Below are positions 1-7,434 of a stretch of 11,836 nt of DNA, one piece after another (the stretch's first letter is position 1; each line of letters starts with the position of its first letter). The notes under the pieces were generated by a model, which saw only the letters and a list, made by a program, of their open reading frames with translations, was not told the origin of the DNA and did not search any database. Both the position numbers and the translations under genes were made by a program. The DNA comes from DUOD01 sp050945235 (GTDB lineage: Bacteria > Bacillota > Clostridia > DUOD01), in contig JBMNSO010000048.1 of assembly GCA_050945235.1 (NCBI GenBank), positions 1 to 11,836 of the forward strand. The letters run 5' to 3'.

Positions 1-2
1 AA

Positions 3-554
3 ATAGTAAAAAACATGGAACAAAACCCTTATATTCTAGTGGACAATATATACAGGAGATTGCCTGACGAGATAGTAATAGAAATAACGGAAAGGGAGAT
101 AAGTTATTTAATACCTTATTTGGGCTCATATATCGGGATAGATGACCAGGGAACAGTATTAGAGGTTATTGATGATATGAATACGATAAATAAGCCCATA
201 ATTAATAGGCTGACAATCAGTAATTTTTCCCTAGGTGAAAAAATAGCTGTATCTAACCCTCAACAGGGACAAGCTTTAAAAAAAGTGATGAGTTCAATTC
301 AGAAAAGCGAAATGTTTGAATATATTTCTGAGATCAATATGGAAAGACCGGATAATATAGTTATATTTTCCAGGGAAGGGTTAGAAATAATAATAGGTGA
401 TACGAGGAACATGGAAAACAAACTAAGATGGATGAAGATAGCTTTGGAGGATTTAAGAAATAAGGGTAATATAAAGGGAACATTAGATGTAAGTATTAAT
501 GGACAGGCCATTTTTAGGCCAATAGAAAGCAAGGGTGAGATCAATGAAGAATAA
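3..554 (+). CDS. ftsQ: Cell-division protein FtsQ/DivIB, C-terminal part (5' end cut by window)
   Basis: FtsQ/DivIB is a bitopic membrane protein of the divisome that works outside the membrane with FtsL/DivIC and septal peptidoglycan synthesis. The frame is open to the left edge (reading IVKN before the first ATG at 15), so that ATG is internal and the N-terminus, membrane helix and start of the POTRA domain lie outside the window. What remains starts with a typical POTRA end, NPYI followed by RRLPDEIVIEITERE, then the beta domain with the GTLDVSINGQAIFRP-type C-terminal strand. Position immediately upstream of DUF881-DUF881-sbp-ftsA-ftsZ matches the divIB position in Firmicutes. The stop (552-554) overlaps the next gene by 11 bases. 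Sequence identity of FtsQ is always low, so the call rests on motif plus synteny. Confidence 0.85.
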   Translation: MVKNMEQNPYILVDNIYRRLPDEIVIEITEREISYLIPYLGSYIGIDDQGTVLEVIDDMNTINKPIINRLTISNFSLGEKIAVSNPQQGQALKKVMSSIQKSEMFEYISEINMERPDNIVIFSREGLEIIIGDTRNMENKLRWMKIALEDLRNKGNIKGTLDVSINGQAIFRPIESKGEINEE

Positions 555-1263
555 GTCAGGATATATAGCCTTGTTATTGGTTTCGGTAATCCTGGGTATT
601 GTTTTAGCTATACAGTTTAAAAGCGTACAAAGGGTAGGAGGAAGTGTATCCCTACAAAGAGCCCAGGAACTTTCAACCAAGGTACAAAGATTGACCGAAG
701 AAAATGAAAGCCTTGAGAGTCAGATAAGGGAATTTCAATATAGAATACAGGAATATGAAGCCGCCTCACAGGATGTGGGCAAAATTACCGATACCATGTA
801 TAAGGAATTAGAAAGAATAAGAATTTTAGCAGGACTGTCAGACGTTGAAGGGCCGGGCATTATTGTGACTGTTGATATCAAATCCCAAACAATAGATGAA
901 TTTACCGGGACTATTAATACTATTGCGGACGAAGATTTGTTAAGAATAGTAAATGAACTTAATGCCGCCGGAGCAGAAGCTATTTCAATAAATGACGAAA
1001 GGATTGTATCTACAACAGAGATCCGTAATGCCGGCAGATATATAAATATAAATACTAGTTCATACTCTGCTCCCTTTATAATTAAGGCCATTGGTGAACC
1101 AAACAATTTAGAATCTGCTTTAATGTTGATGGGCGGTGTGGTGGACTATTTTAATGTGATTAATATTTATATAGATATTAAAAAGCAGGATGAAATTGTA
1201 ATACCTAAGTTTAAAGGAAATCTCGAGAATAGGTTTGCGAAGCCTATTATAGAAGGAAAATAG
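544..1263 (+). CDS. DUF881 membrane-anchored coiled-coil protein, first copy (YlxW position)
   Basis: A 239-residue protein with one N-terminal membrane helix (about residues 6-25), a predicted extracytoplasmic coiled coil (about 35-95, rich in E, Q, L heptads) and a DUF881 domain (about 96-239) with the family signatures LAGLSDVEGPGI, DLLRIVNELNAAGAEAISIN and a C-terminal AKPI. The exact function of DUF881 proteins is not established; they sit between ftsQ/divIB and ftsA in many Gram-positives. The start at ATG 544 is preferred over GTG 535 because GGTGAG at 534-539 is then a well-spaced ribosome binding site; the start overlaps the ftsQ end and suggests translational coupling. It is a clear tandem paralog of the next gene. 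B. subtilis has ylxW and ylxX here. Confidence 0.88.
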   Translation: MKNKSGYIALLLVSVILGIVLAIQFKSVQRVGGSVSLQRAQELSTKVQRLTEENESLESQIREFQYRIQEYEAASQDVGKITDTMYKELERIRILAGLSDVEGPGIIVTVDIKSQTIDEFTGTINTIADEDLLRIVNELNAAGAEAISINDERIVSTTEIRNAGRYININTSSYSAPFIIKAIGEPNNLESALMLMGGVVDYFNVINIYIDIKKQDEIVIPKFKGNLENRFAKPIIEGK

Positions 1264-1998
1264 ATGATCGATATGGGAAGATACAAAGGACAAGTAATAA
1301 TAACCGTTGTTTGTGTATTATTGGGTTTTTTACTTACCGGACAGTATGGGAATTTAAGAAATACTGAGGAAATAGCATCTGTTAATAGGATAGAAAATAT
1401 GCTTCAGGATATTACACAACTGAATATAGAAAGAGAGAAACTATCTGAAAGGATACGAAGCTTTGAGAATACCATAAGGGAATACGAGGATACTTTGGCT
1501 GAAAATGATGCCAGCATTGAGGAAATACGAAACCAATTGAACAAGACACGGTTGATGGCAGGGTTGGAAGATGTGCAGGGACCTGGAATAGAAGTAATTA
1601 TCGATGATAGCAAAGGACCTCTGGAAGATAATGTGGATTTAAATAGCTACCTTGTCCATGATGAAGATTTGCTCCTTGTGGTAAACGCACTTAATGCAGC
1701 AGGTGCAGAGGCCATCTCTATTAATGGTCAAAGGATTGTGGCAACTACGCCCATAAAATGCGGCGGTCCAACAATAAACATTGCGGGATCAAGGTTCACT
1801 CCTCCCTTTGTTGTTAAGGCTATAGGCGATTCTAAGGCACTGCACAATATGCTAATGGACGAACAAGAAGGTTTATACTATTATTTAAAGATGTGGGGGC
1901 TGGAAATAAGTATTAAATCCGTGGATAATGTGGAAATACCAAGATATTACGGTCAAGTAGAATTTAATTATGCAAAACCTGTAAAAGAAGGTGAATAG
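1264..1998 (+). CDS. DUF881 membrane-anchored coiled-coil protein, second copy (YlxX position)
   Basis: A 244-residue tandem paralog of the preceding gene: N-terminal membrane helix (about residues 9-27), coiled coil (about 36-95) and DUF881 domain (about 96-244) with LEDVQGPGIEV, DEDLLLVVNALNAAGAEAIS and the C-terminal YAKPVKEGE, closely matching the same sites of copy one. It begins directly after the previous stop codon (1261-1263), with AGAAGGAAA at 1251-1259 as ribosome binding site. An alternative ATG lies three codons in (1273). The two copies differ most in the coiled coil and in the segment before DEDLL, so they are old duplicates rather than a recent copy. The function is unknown; synteny suggests a division-associated envelope role. 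Confidence 0.88.
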   Translation: MIDMGRYKGQVIITVVCVLLGFLLTGQYGNLRNTEEIASVNRIENMLQDITQLNIEREKLSERIRSFENTIREYEDTLAENDASIEEIRNQLNKTRLMAGLEDVQGPGIEVIIDDSKGPLEDNVDLNSYLVHDEDLLLVVNALNAAGAEAISINGQRIVATTPIKCGGPTINIAGSRFTPPFVVKAIGDSKALHNMLMDEQEGLYYYLKMWGLEISIKSVDNVEIPRYYGQVEFNYAKPVKEGE

Positions 1999-1999
1999 T

Positions 2000-2344
2000 A
2001 TGTTACTACCGCTAATTGGTGTCATAGTGGGAATCATTATAGGACTAATGCTGGACATAAATATACCTGCAGCCTATTCCTCATATATGTCTATCGCTGT
2101 ACTCGCAGCCTTGGATTCGGTATTTGGGGGTATAAGAGCCAGTATTGAAAAGAAGTTTGAAACCGATGTGTTTATATCAGGCTTTTTCGGCAATGCTATT
2201 TTAGCGGCCGTTTTGGCATATATAGGCGATAGGCTTGACGTACCAATATATTTGGCTGCGATTTTCGCATTTGGCAGCAGGTTATTCCAAAATTTTGCCA
2301 TACTTAGAAGGTATTTTTTAGAGAGCCTAAGAAACCGAAAATAG
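2000..2344 (+). CDS. sbp: Small basic protein Sbp (DUF1290), membrane protein
   Basis: A 114-residue protein with three hydrophobic segments (about residues 2-18, 30-45 and 63-90) and a basic C-terminus (RRYFLESLRNRK). The family signature MSIAVLAALDSVFGGIRA and the sequence SGFFGNAILAAVLAYIGD identify DUF1290/Sbp, found almost always between the DUF881 genes and ftsA. Its biochemical role is not known. ATG 2000 is chosen over GTG 1991 because AAGAAGGTGA (1985-1994), a near-perfect ribosome binding site, is then optimally spaced. The site lies inside the end of the previous gene and the gap is one base, so coupling is likely. ftsA starts 21 bases after its stop. Confidence 0.9.
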   Translation: MLLPLIGVIVGIIIGLMLDINIPAAYSSYMSIAVLAALDSVFGGIRASIEKKFETDVFISGFFGNAILAAVLAYIGDRLDVPIYLAAIFAFGSRLFQNFAILRRYFLESLRNRK

Positions 2345-2365
2345 ACGACTAGCAAGGGGGCATTA

Positions 2366-3607
2366 ATGGGGATGAACGAAGTTATAGCAGGGCTTGATAT
2401 CGGAACATCTAAGGTATCCATTGTTATTGGGGAAATTAATGAAGGAGATGATTTGCAAGTAATAGGCATCGGCACAAGTCCGTGTTCAGGTGTAAAAAAG
2501 GGAATGGTGGTGGATATAGACAACACCATTGTTGCCATTGTATCAGCTTTGGAGCAGGCCGAAACCATGTCCAACGTAAAGATTACAGGGGTATATGTAA
2601 ACATGTCTGGCGGAGATGTACAGTTTATCAGAAATAAGGGATTGATTTCAATTTCGGGCCAAGATAGGGAGATCAGCCATGAGCACATATACAAGGTTAT
2701 GGAAGCGGCAAAGACGGTTGATGTAATGCCTGGTGGCCAAATCATTGATGTGTTGCCGGTTCAGTATATTGTGGATGGCTATGATAGAATCCTAGATCCT
2801 GTGGGAATGGTGGGCAGTAGACTGGAATTGGAAGCAGATGTGATAATTTGCCCCATCACAACCATAAATACCATAGAAAGGTGTGTGAAGAACGCCGGCT
2901 TGGAAACAAGGGGACTGGTTATAGAATCATTGGCAACTGGCAGCTCAGTTCTTACAAAGGATGAAAAGGAACTGGGATGTGTATTGGTAAACGTTGGTGC
3001 TGGGAAAACCGAATTAGGGATCTTTAAAAAGGGTGTGTTAAAATATACAGGATATATTCCTGTAGGTGGCAACAATATAAGCAATGATTTATCCATTGGC
3101 CTTAATATTGATTTTAAACTGGCCGATGAGATTAAGAAGACCTATGGTCTGGTGGAGGTTGATCCAGCCAGTGGTAGATCGACAGGCGTTTCTTCTTCAA
3201 ATCATAATCAATCCTATGATTTAGATATTTGCAGAGCAAGGGAAATAATGCAGGCAAGGGTTCAGGAGATGTTTGCATTAATTAAGTATGAAATTGAAGA
3301 TTCAGGGTACCATGACATAGCTGGTTCTAGGATAGTGCTTACAGGTGGTGGACTGGCCATGCTGTCGGGGGCCGCACAAGTTGGGGAAGAAATATTGGGT
3401 CAGGGATTTAGAATAGGAAGACCGGCATATATAGGAGCAACAAGTCCTATATATTCACTAGCAGTAGGTTTAGTAAAATATATGTATGAAAAACAGGGTT
3501 TAGGCTCTCCAAGTGTAGGCCGAAGGGCAAGATACAACAGTAACAAGAAAAAAAAGATGCCTGTATTTGCAAATAAGATAAAACAAATATTTAGCGATTT
3601 TTTTTAA
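2366..3607 (+). CDS. ftsA: Cell-division protein FtsA (actin-like membrane tether for FtsZ)
   Basis: FtsA is a cytoplasmic actin-family ATPase that polymerises and ties FtsZ filaments to the membrane. The 413-residue protein shows phosphate-1 AGLDIGTSKVSIVIG (about residues 8-22), the 1C domain (about 85-165, with VNMSGGDVQFIRNKG), a phosphate-2 region (206-220) and the adenosine motif IVLTGGGLAML (323-333). It ends in a short basic linker and an amphipathic membrane-targeting helix (FANKIKQIFSDFF). The phosphate-2 motif is odd: it reads VNVGAGKTELGIF, where most FtsA have an Asp-x-Gly-Gly-Gly-x-Thr-Asp type sequence, so the Asp is Asn and the second Gly is Ala. The ribosome binding site AAGGGGG (2354-2360) favours ATG 2366 over 2372. 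It lies just before ftsZ, as usual. Confidence 0.97.
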   Translation: MGMNEVIAGLDIGTSKVSIVIGEINEGDDLQVIGIGTSPCSGVKKGMVVDIDNTIVAIVSALEQAETMSNVKITGVYVNMSGGDVQFIRNKGLISISGQDREISHEHIYKVMEAAKTVDVMPGGQIIDVLPVQYIVDGYDRILDPVGMVGSRLELEADVIICPITTINTIERCVKNAGLETRGLVIESLATGSSVLTKDEKELGCVLVNVGAGKTELGIFKKGVLKYTGYIPVGGNNISNDLSIGLNIDFKLADEIKKTYGLVEVDPASGRSTGVSSSNHNQSYDLDICRAREIMQARVQEMFALIKYEIEDSGYHDIAGSRIVLTGGGLAMLSGAAQVGEEILGQGFRIGRPAYIGATSPIYSLAVGLVKYMYEKQGLGSPSVGRRARYNSNKKKKMPVFANKIKQIFSDFF

Positions 3608-3649
3608 AGATATAAATGATACGGTAATTATGTAAAGGGAGGTAGTAAT

Positions 3650-4726
3650 GTGCTTGAATTTGATATTAATATGGAACAGTTTGCTCAAATTAAAGTGGTG
3701 GGGGTAGGCGGTGGAGGTAATAATGCTGTTAATAGAATGATCCAGATTGGACTTAAAGGTGTTGAGTTTATATCTATAAATACCGACAAACAGGCATTGT
3801 ATTTGTCCCAGGCCAATCAAAAAATACAAATAGGTGATAAGCTTACAAAGGGCCTTGGGGCGGGTGCCAATCCTGAGATTGGGCAAAAGGCTGCTGAGGA
3901 GAGTAGGGAGGAAATTCTTCAAGCAATAAAGGGAGCGGACATGGTATTTGTAACGGCCGGTATGGGAGGCGGTACGGGTACCGGTGCAGCACCTATTGTG
4001 GCCGATATAGCTAAAGAATTGAACATACTGACTGTAGGGGTTGTTACCAAACCATTTTTATTTGAAGGCAAACAAAGAATGATAAATGCCGAAAAGGGAA
4101 TAAATGATTTAAAGGAAAAGGTTGATACTCTGGTCACCATCCCAAATGACAGGTTGCTTCAGGTTGTAGAAAAAAGGACATCGATGTTGGAGGCCTTTAA
4201 GGTGGCGGATGACGTTTTAAGACAAGGTGTTCAGGGTATTTCTGACTTAATAGCGGTACCCGGTCTGGTAAATCTGGATTTTGCCGATGTAAGGACAATT
4301 ATGCAGGAAAAAGGTCTGGCCCATATGGGTATTGGCAAGGGCAGCGGTGACAATAGGGCGGTAGAGGCTGCTAAACAGGCAATACACAGTCCTTTGTTGG
4401 AAACTTCCATAGAAGGCGCAAAGGGAGTTTTACTTAATATTACCGGTGGCCCCAATCTTGGCCTGTTTGAAGTAAATGAGGCAGCTGAACTGGTGTCCCA
4501 GGCAGCAGATCCCAATGCAAATATAATTTTTGGAGCGGTAATAGACGATACCATTAAAGATGAGATACATATCACAGTGATTGCTACAGGCTTTGAGGGC
4601 AAGAGCAAAGAAAGGGTAACGAAGGGTAGAAATGAAAAGATAGTCGAAAACAGAATCGGACCCATGGACTACGATATGGATGAATTGGACATACCCACAT
4701 TTCTTAGGCGCAACAGAAGTAAATAA
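3650..4726 (+). CDS. ftsZ: Cell-division GTPase FtsZ
   Basis: FtsZ is the tubulin-like GTPase that forms the cytokinetic ring. The 358-residue protein has the glycine-rich N-terminal loop VGVGGGGNNAVNRM (about 17-30), the GTP-binding tubulin signature GGGTGTG (106-112) and the T7 synergy loop NLDFAD (208-213, Asp210 and Asp213). The C-terminal domain runs to about 318, followed by a short linker and the conserved tail DIPTFLRR, which binds FtsA and other partners. The linker is rather short (about 25 residues), so the protein is smaller than the roughly 380 residues of B. subtilis FtsZ. The start is GTG 3650, set by the strong site AAAGGGAGG (3634-3642); the overlapping ATG at 3648 is in another frame. 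It is the last gene of the division run and is followed by a terminator. Confidence 0.98.
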   Translation: MLEFDINMEQFAQIKVVGVGGGGNNAVNRMIQIGLKGVEFISINTDKQALYLSQANQKIQIGDKLTKGLGAGANPEIGQKAAEESREEILQAIKGADMVFVTAGMGGGTGTGAAPIVADIAKELNILTVGVVTKPFLFEGKQRMINAEKGINDLKEKVDTLVTIPNDRLLQVVEKRTSMLEAFKVADDVLRQGVQGISDLIAVPGLVNLDFADVRTIMQEKGLAHMGIGKGSGDNRAVEAAKQAIHSPLLETSIEGAKGVLLNITGGPNLGLFEVNEAAELVSQAADPNANIIFGAVIDDTIKDEIHITVIATGFEGKSKERVTKGRNEKIVENRIGPMDYDMDELDIPTFLRRNRSK

Positions 4727-4744
4727 TGGGTTTATAATTAAAAT

Positions 4745-4770
4745 AGACGATTAATTGAATCGTCTTTTTT
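4745..4770 (+). terminator. Rho-independent terminator after ftsZ
   Basis: AGACGATT (4745-4752) pairs perfectly with AATCGTCT (4758-4765) across a five-base loop, and the right arm runs straight into a six-base T run (4765-4770). It begins 19 bases after the ftsZ stop and separates the division run from spoIIGA. Confidence 0.85.
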
Positions 4771-4773
4771 AAT

Positions 4774-4839
4774 TTGTCGTATATTTTTAATAATTTGAAT
4801 CACATTTCTACAAGTTTTTAATTCTATATATTGTATAAT
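4774..4839 (+). promoter_or_regulatory. Candidate Spo0A-controlled promoter of spoIIGA-sigE
   Basis: A perfect -10 hexamer TATAAT lies at 4834-4839, 63 bases before the spoIIGA start. No good -35 exists at 17 bases, but TCTACA (4807-4812; 4 of 6 to TTGACA) sits 21 bases upstream, resembling the over-long spacer known for the B. subtilis spoIIG promoter. Two 7-of-8 matches to the Spo0A box TTGTCGAA are present: TTGTCGTA (4774-4781, forward) and TTCTACAA (4806-4813, reverse), the latter overlapping the -35. The identity of the downstream operon is what makes this likely; the boxes are short and could arise by chance in AT-rich DNA. Confidence 0.5.
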
Positions 4840-4902
4840 AGTCATAAAATACGGTGGCTAAGAATATTCTTATGTCAGAATTAAGTCTAGGGAGAGTATT
4901 TA

Positions 4903-5802
4903 GTGACATCAAAAATATATGTTGATGTGTTATTCATTGATAATCTGGTTATGAATTACATATTATTATGGGTATGTGCCAAAGCTGCCAAGATTAGGCC
5001 TAAATGGTGGAGAATGCTATGTGGTGCCTTGTTAGGTGCAGCGTATGCCATTATAGTATTTTCGCCCTATTTGGTTTTTTTCAATAATATTTCAATGAAA
5101 ATTTTATTATCTATATTAATCATCATAATATGTTTTCCTATAACCGGAATTCCAGAATTACTAAAGCTGGTCATGATTTTTTATATGGTTACATTTATTT
5201 TCGGAGGGGCAGCCTTTGGTTTATTCTACTTTTTCAAGAAGGAAGTAGCGATAATAAATGGAGCTTTTTATATAAAGGAATTCCCTATCAAGACGTTGGT
5301 TTTGACATCGGTTATAGCATATATTATCTTTGAGCAGAGTTGGGGCATTATAAAAAAACGCAGGCTTAAGGATAATTATTTTGTTTCCATAGAAGTTGTT
5401 TTTGATGGCGCCAGCAAAGTTATTAGAGCATTAATTGATACCGGCAATTCATTATGTGACCCAGTTACTAGGATGCCGGTCATGGTGGTTCATTTTAAGG
5501 CACTTAAACAATTATTGCCCGAGGAAGTGCAGAGGATATATACGGAGGGAATTGAGGAAAATTTATATAATGCTACAAATATTATCGCCAATTCTTCATG
5601 GGTATACAGATTTAGGATTATACCCTTTACGTCCTTAGGCAGGGAAAAAGGAATACTAATAGGTTTTAAGCCGGATAAGGTGTATATGGTGATAGAAAAG
5701 GGTAAAAAAGAGCTGGAAAACATTATAGTCGGTGTATATAACAGACCTTTTTCTATGGATAATGATTATGATGCTCTATTACATCCGGAGATTATCAGTT
5801 GA
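4903..5802 (+). CDS. spoIIGA: SpoIIGA, pro-sigma-E processing peptidase
   Basis: SpoIIGA is an integral-membrane aspartic protease (family U4/A36) in the mother-cell side of the sporulation septum that matures pro-SigE after a forespore signal. The 299-residue protein opens with IYVDVLFIDNLVMNYILLW, characteristic of the family, followed by about five membrane helices (within residues 5-150) and a soluble protease domain with the retroviral-like active-site sequence ALIDTGNSL (catalytic Asp at about 179). The GTG start at 4903 is set by AGGGAGAG (4889-4896). It directly precedes sigE, its substrate gene, with an 18-base gap, and the pair forms the classic spoIIG operon. Length is close to the roughly 310 residues of B. 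subtilis. Confidence 0.96.
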   Translation: MTSKIYVDVLFIDNLVMNYILLWVCAKAAKIRPKWWRMLCGALLGAAYAIIVFSPYLVFFNNISMKILLSILIIIICFPITGIPELLKLVMIFYMVTFIFGGAAFGLFYFFKKEVAIINGAFYIKEFPIKTLVLTSVIAYIIFEQSWGIIKKRRLKDNYFVSIEVVFDGASKVIRALIDTGNSLCDPVTRMPVMVVHFKALKQLLPEEVQRIYTEGIEENLYNATNIIANSSWVYRFRIIPFTSLGREKGILIGFKPDKVYMVIEKGKKELENIIVGVYNRPFSMDNDYDALLHPEIIS

Positions 5803-5820
5803 TTATTGGGAGGTGAGGGA

Positions 5821-6555
5821 ATGAAGAAACCTTATAAAAATATGTATTTCCTGTATAGATGGCTGTGGATAAAACTGCATAGAAGAATCAAATTATTGAT
5901 AAAAGGACAGATATATTATATAAGTGGCAGTGGAGCTCTTCCCCCTCCTCTTACCAGTGCAGAGGAAGTTGTACTTGTAGAGCGTTTAAGTAAAGGCGAC
6001 ATTTCGGTAAAGTCAATACTAATTGAAAGGAATTTGAGACTGGTTGTTTATATTGCAAGGAAATTTGAGAATACGGGTATAGGAGTAGAAGACTTGATTT
6101 CTATAGGTACAATAGGTCTCATAAAGGCGGTAAATACCTTTGATCCGGAAAAAAAGATCAAACTTGCGACTTATGCTTCAAGGTGCATTGAGAATGAGAT
6201 ATTAATGTATTTAAGGCGTAATTGCAAGATAAAGGCTGAGATATCCTTTGATGAGCCCCTTAATATTGACTGGGACGGTAATGAGCTTTTATTGTCCGAT
6301 ATATTAGGCACCGAAAATGATTTGGTATATAAATATATTGAAGACGAGGTTGATAAAGAATTGCTTTCCATAGCAATGGAAAAATTGACGGAACGGGAAA
6401 AAAAGATCATGGAACTTAGATTTGGATTAGATGATGGTATAGAAAAAACCCAAAAGGAAGTGGCGGATATGTTGGGTATATCACAATCATATATATCCAG
6501 ACTGGAGAAAAGAATAATCAAACGATTGAAAAAAGAGATTAATAGAATGGTATAA
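5821..6555 (+). CDS. sigE: RNA polymerase sigma-E factor (mother cell), pro-form
   Basis: SigE directs early mother-cell transcription during sporulation. The 244-residue product starts with a hydrophobic, basic pro-sequence (MYFLYRWLWIKLHRRIKLLIK region, residues 1 to about 33) ahead of YYISGSGALPPPL, which matches the conserved region around the SpoIIGA cleavage site. Sigma region 2 spans about 65-140 (ERNLRLVVYIARKFENTG, DLISIGTIGLIKAVNTFDP, ATYASRCIENEI) and region 4 about 185-240 (LTEREKKIMELRFGL and helix-turn-helix TQKEVADMLGISQSYISRLEKR). ATG 5821 is chosen because GGGAGGTGA (5808-5816) is ideally spaced; the in-frame TTG at 5806 would lie across that site. The pro-sequence appears a few residues longer than in B. 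subtilis. Confidence 0.97.
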   Translation: MKKPYKNMYFLYRWLWIKLHRRIKLLIKGQIYYISGSGALPPPLTSAEEVVLVERLSKGDISVKSILIERNLRLVVYIARKFENTGIGVEDLISIGTIGLIKAVNTFDPEKKIKLATYASRCIENEILMYLRRNCKIKAEISFDEPLNIDWDGNELLLSDILGTENDLVYKYIEDEVDKELLSIAMEKLTEREKKIMELRFGLDDGIEKTQKEVADMLGISQSYISRLEKRIIKRLKKEINRMV

Positions 6556-6575
6556 TTTTGCAGACAGTGAAAGTA

Positions 6576-6652
6576 CTCCAAATCCCTAGTGAATATTTTT
6601 TTTTTTGCTGGTAATAATGAATCTATAGCTATTTTTCATACAGGGGATGGAG
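6576..6652 (+). promoter_or_regulatory. Putative anti-Shine-Dalgarno leader structure of sigG
   Basis: The segment CTCCAAATCCC (6576-6586) is complementary to GGGATGGAG (6644-6652), which covers the sigG ribosome binding site: four pairs, a two-base AA bulge, then five pairs, plus one possible G-U. The left arm lies upstream of the candidate forespore promoter, so only transcripts reading through from spoIIGA-sigE would carry it and hide the site. RNA starting near 6626 would lack it. A ribosome-binding-site-sequestering stem-loop in read-through sigG mRNA has been described in B. subtilis; that this is the counterpart is inference. Confidence 0.5.
6590..6619 (+). promoter_or_regulatory. Candidate forespore (SigF/SigG-type) promoter of sigG
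   Basis: TGAATA (6590-6595) is an exact match to the usual -35 element of SigG-type promoters, and 17 bases downstream AATAATG (6613-6619) fits CATnnTA at all but the outer positions. Read as the SigF pattern, GGTAATAAT (6610-6618) also fits GGnnAnAAT. Most of the spacer is an 11-base T run. Transcription would start near 6626, about 35 bases before the sigG start codon. sigG is known in Bacillus to be expressed from such a promoter in the forespore, which supports the call. Confidence 0.6.
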
Positions 6653-6660
6653 GAATGACA

Positions 6661-7434
6661 ATGTTAATAAACAAAGTTGAAATCTGTGGGGTCAATACTT
6701 CAAAACTTCCTGTATTAACAAATGAAAAGATGAAAGAACTTTTCGAAAGGATGCATAACGGAGATGAAAGTGCAAGGGAAGAATTTATAAAAGGCAATTT
6801 AAGATTAGTATTAAGTGTTATTCAACGATTCAACAACAGGGGCGAGCACGTCGATGATTTGTTTCAGGTAGGATGTATAGGTCTAATTAAGGCAATCGAT
6901 AATTTTGATGTAACCCAAAATGTAAAGTTCTCAACATATGCCGTGCCAATGATCATTGGTGAAATCAGGAGATATTTAAGGGACAATAATTCCATAAGGG
7001 TAAGCAGATCTTTGAGGGATATTGCTTATAAAGCGTTACAGGTTAGGGATCAGTTGATAAATAAAAACTCAAAGGAGCCTACAATATCTGATATTGCCAA
7101 GGAACTAAATTTGTCCAGAGAAGAAGTGGTTTTTGCCCTAGATGCCATACAGGATCCGATTTCCCTATTTGAACCCATTTACCACGATGGCGGGGATGCA
7201 ATATATGTTATGGATCAGGTGAGTGATGATAAGAACCTTGATGAGACTTGGCTGGAGGGAATCGCTTTAAGGGAAGCATTGAGAAAGCTGAATGACAGGG
7301 AAAAGCTAATACTATCCTTAAGGTTTTTTGAAGGCCGTACCCAGATGGAAGTTGCTGAAGAAATAGGAATTTCCCAGGCTCAGGTATCGAGATTGGAAAA
7401 AACGGCGCTTAGTCATATGAGAAAATATATTTAA
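6661..7434 (+). CDS. sigG: RNA polymerase sigma-G factor (forespore)
   Basis: SigG drives late forespore gene expression. The 257-residue product begins with the SigG-specific sequence NKVEICGVNTSKLPVL, followed by region 2 (about 44-112: GNLRLVLSVIQRFNNRG, DDLFQVGCIGLIKAIDNFD, KFSTYAVPMIIGEIRRYLRD), region 3 (about 115-170, RVSRSLRDIAYKAL) and region 4 (about 205-255 with helix-turn-helix TQMEVAEEIGISQAQVSRLEK). ATG 6661 is chosen because GGAGG at 6649-6653 is then seven bases away; ATG 6655 is too close to it and GTG 6589 would add 24 unrelated residues over the promoter. It lies 105 bases after sigE, the usual spoIIGA-sigE-sigG order. Length matches the roughly 260 residues of B. subtilis SigG. 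Confidence 0.97.
   Translation: MLINKVEICGVNTSKLPVLTNEKMKELFERMHNGDESAREEFIKGNLRLVLSVIQRFNNRGEHVDDLFQVGCIGLIKAIDNFDVTQNVKFSTYAVPMIIGEIRRYLRDNNSIRVSRSLRDIAYKALQVRDQLINKNSKEPTISDIAKELNLSREEVVFALDAIQDPISLFEPIYHDGGDAIYVMDQVSDDKNLDETWLEGIALREALRKLNDREKLILSLRFFEGRTQMEVAEEIGISQAQVSRLEKTALSHMRKYI

Noticed and set aside
2074..2745. Leftward 223-codon open frame opposite sbp and ftsA
   Set aside because: It is antisense to two certain genes and resembles no protein family; long antisense frames are expected opposite coding sequence.
6589..6660. GTG start at 6589 giving SigG a 24-residue N-terminal extension
   Set aside because: It has no suitable ribosome binding site, overlaps the likely promoter and T run, and the extension has no counterpart in SigG; ATG 6661 gives the family-standard N-terminus.
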